Positions 5,365-5,951 of a stretch of 5,951 nucleotides of DNA are shown here, one piece after another (positions within the stretch are counted from its first letter, which is position 1; each line of letters begins with the position of its first letter). Source of the DNA: an uncultured Clostridia bacterium. GTDB taxonomy: Bacteria; Bacillota; Clostridia; TANB77; CAG-508. The stretch covers positions 1 through 5,951 of the forward strand of contig CALXRJ010000021.1 of assembly GCA_944390615.1 (NCBI GenBank). Direction: 5' to 3'. The position numbers were made by a program, and so were the translations under genes. Below the pieces are notes generated by a model. It had not been told where the DNA came from. It worked only from the letters and a program-made list of their open reading frames with translations, and searched no databases.

Positions 5365-5802
5365 TTATAAATAACTTTTTAATGCTTCTACACTATCTTC
5401 TTGCATTTTTACAAAATCATCTAAAAGTGTATGAATTTCTTTGTTGATATTTGGATTTTGGTTGAGTAATCTTCTTCCTTCTATAATACCCATATTGGTT
5501 CCATTTAGCAATAGTTCTGATAAATTGGAATTGCTTTTATCATTCATTGCTTTCATTTGTATACCCCACCAAGTCATTACTTTATCCATAGCACTTGTTT
5601 CATGTGGTTCTTTTTCATACGTATAATTTTCGTATAGGTTATTTGCTCTTCTTGAAATATCTTTATATTTGTTATATTCTATTTCTAATGTATGTTTAAA
5701 ATTTTCATCTCCTACTTTTTTCGTTATAAATTCTATGGCATCCATTCCCATTGTTGCTCCCTTATTGACTTCATCTAAGACATTTAAATCATTACTTTCC
5801 AT
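5365..5802 (-). CDS. Conserved-looking helical protein of unknown function (145 aa)
   Basis: No function can be assigned. The protein has no signal peptide, membrane segment or cysteine, and is predicted by eye to be almost all helix: about residues 8-30, 33-60, 68-89, 92-114 and 118-144, with heptad-like hydrophobic spacing suggesting a four-helix bundle. Likely conserved patches are VNKGATMGMDAI (12-23), KVGDENF (29-35), MTWWGIQMKAMND (76-88), and LLLNGTNMGIIEGRRLLN (97-114). It resembles from memory a group of small uncharacterised clostridial proteins, perhaps of ferritin-like shape, but no clear di-iron ExxH pattern is seen, so metal binding should not be assumed. The ribosome binding site AGGAGGA (5817-5811) is 8 bases before the ATG. 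It forms a single-gene unit, closed by the hairpin at 5313-5357 and facing away from the tRNA gene. Confidence 0.85.
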   Translation of the reverse strand: MESNDLNVLDEVNKGATMGMDAIEFITKKVGDENFKHTLEIEYNKYKDISRRANNLYENYTYEKEPHETSAMDKVMTWWGIQMKAMNDKSNSNLSELLLNGTNMGIIEGRRLLNQNPNINKEIHTLLDDFVKMQEDSVEALKSYL

Positions 5803-5837
5803 AAAAAAATTCCTCCTAAAATCTATATTTACTATCT

Positions 5838-5849
5838 ATTGTTTACAAT
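5838..5849. promoter_or_regulatory. Small inverted repeat upstream of the 145-residue protein gene
   Basis: ATTGT-TT-ACAAT is a 5-base dyad with a 2-base centre, 35 bases upstream of the ATG. No sigma-A promoter of good spacing is visible in 5818-5880 for this gene (TTGTAA and TATAGA are only 15 bases apart), so the dyad could be an operator or chance in A/T-rich sequence. Confidence 0.2.
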
Positions 5850-5884
5850 AAAAAGAAAAAAATTCAAAAATTTCCAAAAAACTA

Positions 5885-5913
5885 TTGACAACTTCTCAAA
5901 AAGATAGTATACT
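5885..5913 (+). promoter_or_regulatory. Strong sigma-A promoter for the tRNA gene
   Basis: TTGACA (5885-5890, perfect), 17 bases, TATACT (5908-5913, five of six). The predicted start is near 5920, about 13 bases before the mature tRNA 5' end, as is usual for stable RNA operons. It is the best promoter in the window and the only clear plus-strand element. Confidence 0.9.
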
Positions 5914-5932
5914 AAGCAATGTTGAAAGAAAT

Positions 5933-5951
5933 GGTCGTTTAGCTCAGCTGG
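5933..5951 (+). tRNA. tRNA gene, 5' part only (cut by window edge)
   Basis: Bases 5933-5939 (GGTCGTT) fit the 5' acceptor strand, T5940 and A5941 fit positions 8 and 9, GCTC (5942-5945) is the 5' D-stem and AGCTGG starts the D-loop, all in canonical spacing. The anticodon lies outside the window; the 5' end would be compatible with, for example, Lys or Val isoacceptors but does not decide. It may be the first gene of a tRNA cluster, given the strong promoter. Confidence 0.88.

Noticed and set aside
1..5951. Genome-wide reassignment of TAA to a sense codon
   Set aside because: gpr, fhs, rubredoxin and the transpeptidase all end with TAA at the expected family or domain end, and reassignment of TAA is not known in bacteria.

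Overview
The window looks like a piece of chromosome from an anaerobic, endospore-forming, AT-rich Firmicute of class Clostridia. The evidence is: a germination protease (GPR), found only in spore formers; formate-tetrahydrofolate ligase and rubredoxin, typical of anaerobic one-carbon and redox metabolism; strong AGGAGG ribosome binding sites; A/T-rich codon use; and small clostridial-type proteins. The genus cannot be told from this sequence. No mobile element, CRISPR array or prophage gene is visible, so this is mostly an ordinary chromosomal region.

All seven protein-coding loci lie on the minus strand. A tRNA gene starts on the plus strand at the right edge. Read in the direction of transcription (right to left), the order is: a 145-residue helical protein of unknown function (5365-5802) closed by a terminator hairpin; a patatin-like phospholipase gene interrupted by one in-frame TAA (4450-5289); a membrane-anchored L,D-transpeptidase (3296-4381) with its own near-consensus promoter and a strong bidirectional terminator; formate-tetrahydrofolate ligase fhs (1481-3142); GPR (482-1414) with a candidate forespore sigma-G promoter; a short-loop rubredoxin 18 bases further on (323-463), probably co-transcribed with gpr and closed by a hairpin at 271-314; and a small cysteine-rich DUF1540-type gene (34-198) that also carries an in-frame TAA, at codon 5. 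The divergent tRNA gene at 5933 has a fully spaced sigma-A promoter.

The genes do not form one pathway. fhs supplies 10-formyl-tetrahydrofolate, GPR degrades spore-coat-independent small acid-soluble proteins at germination, and the transpeptidase acts on peptidoglycan outside the membrane. The most unusual observation is the pair of in-frame TAA codons in two otherwise well-preserved genes, both at a T/A homopolymer boundary and both followed by AAA. The other genes in the window end with TAA or TGA at the normal family C-terminus, so general recoding of TAA is unlikely. Decay, local sequence error or readthrough remain open. Other points of interest are a possible leaderless 17-codon reading frame overlapping the start of the transpeptidase, an Ala in place of the usual His in its catalytic motif, and the sporulation protease-rubredoxin pairing. 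I found no clear previously undescribed system.
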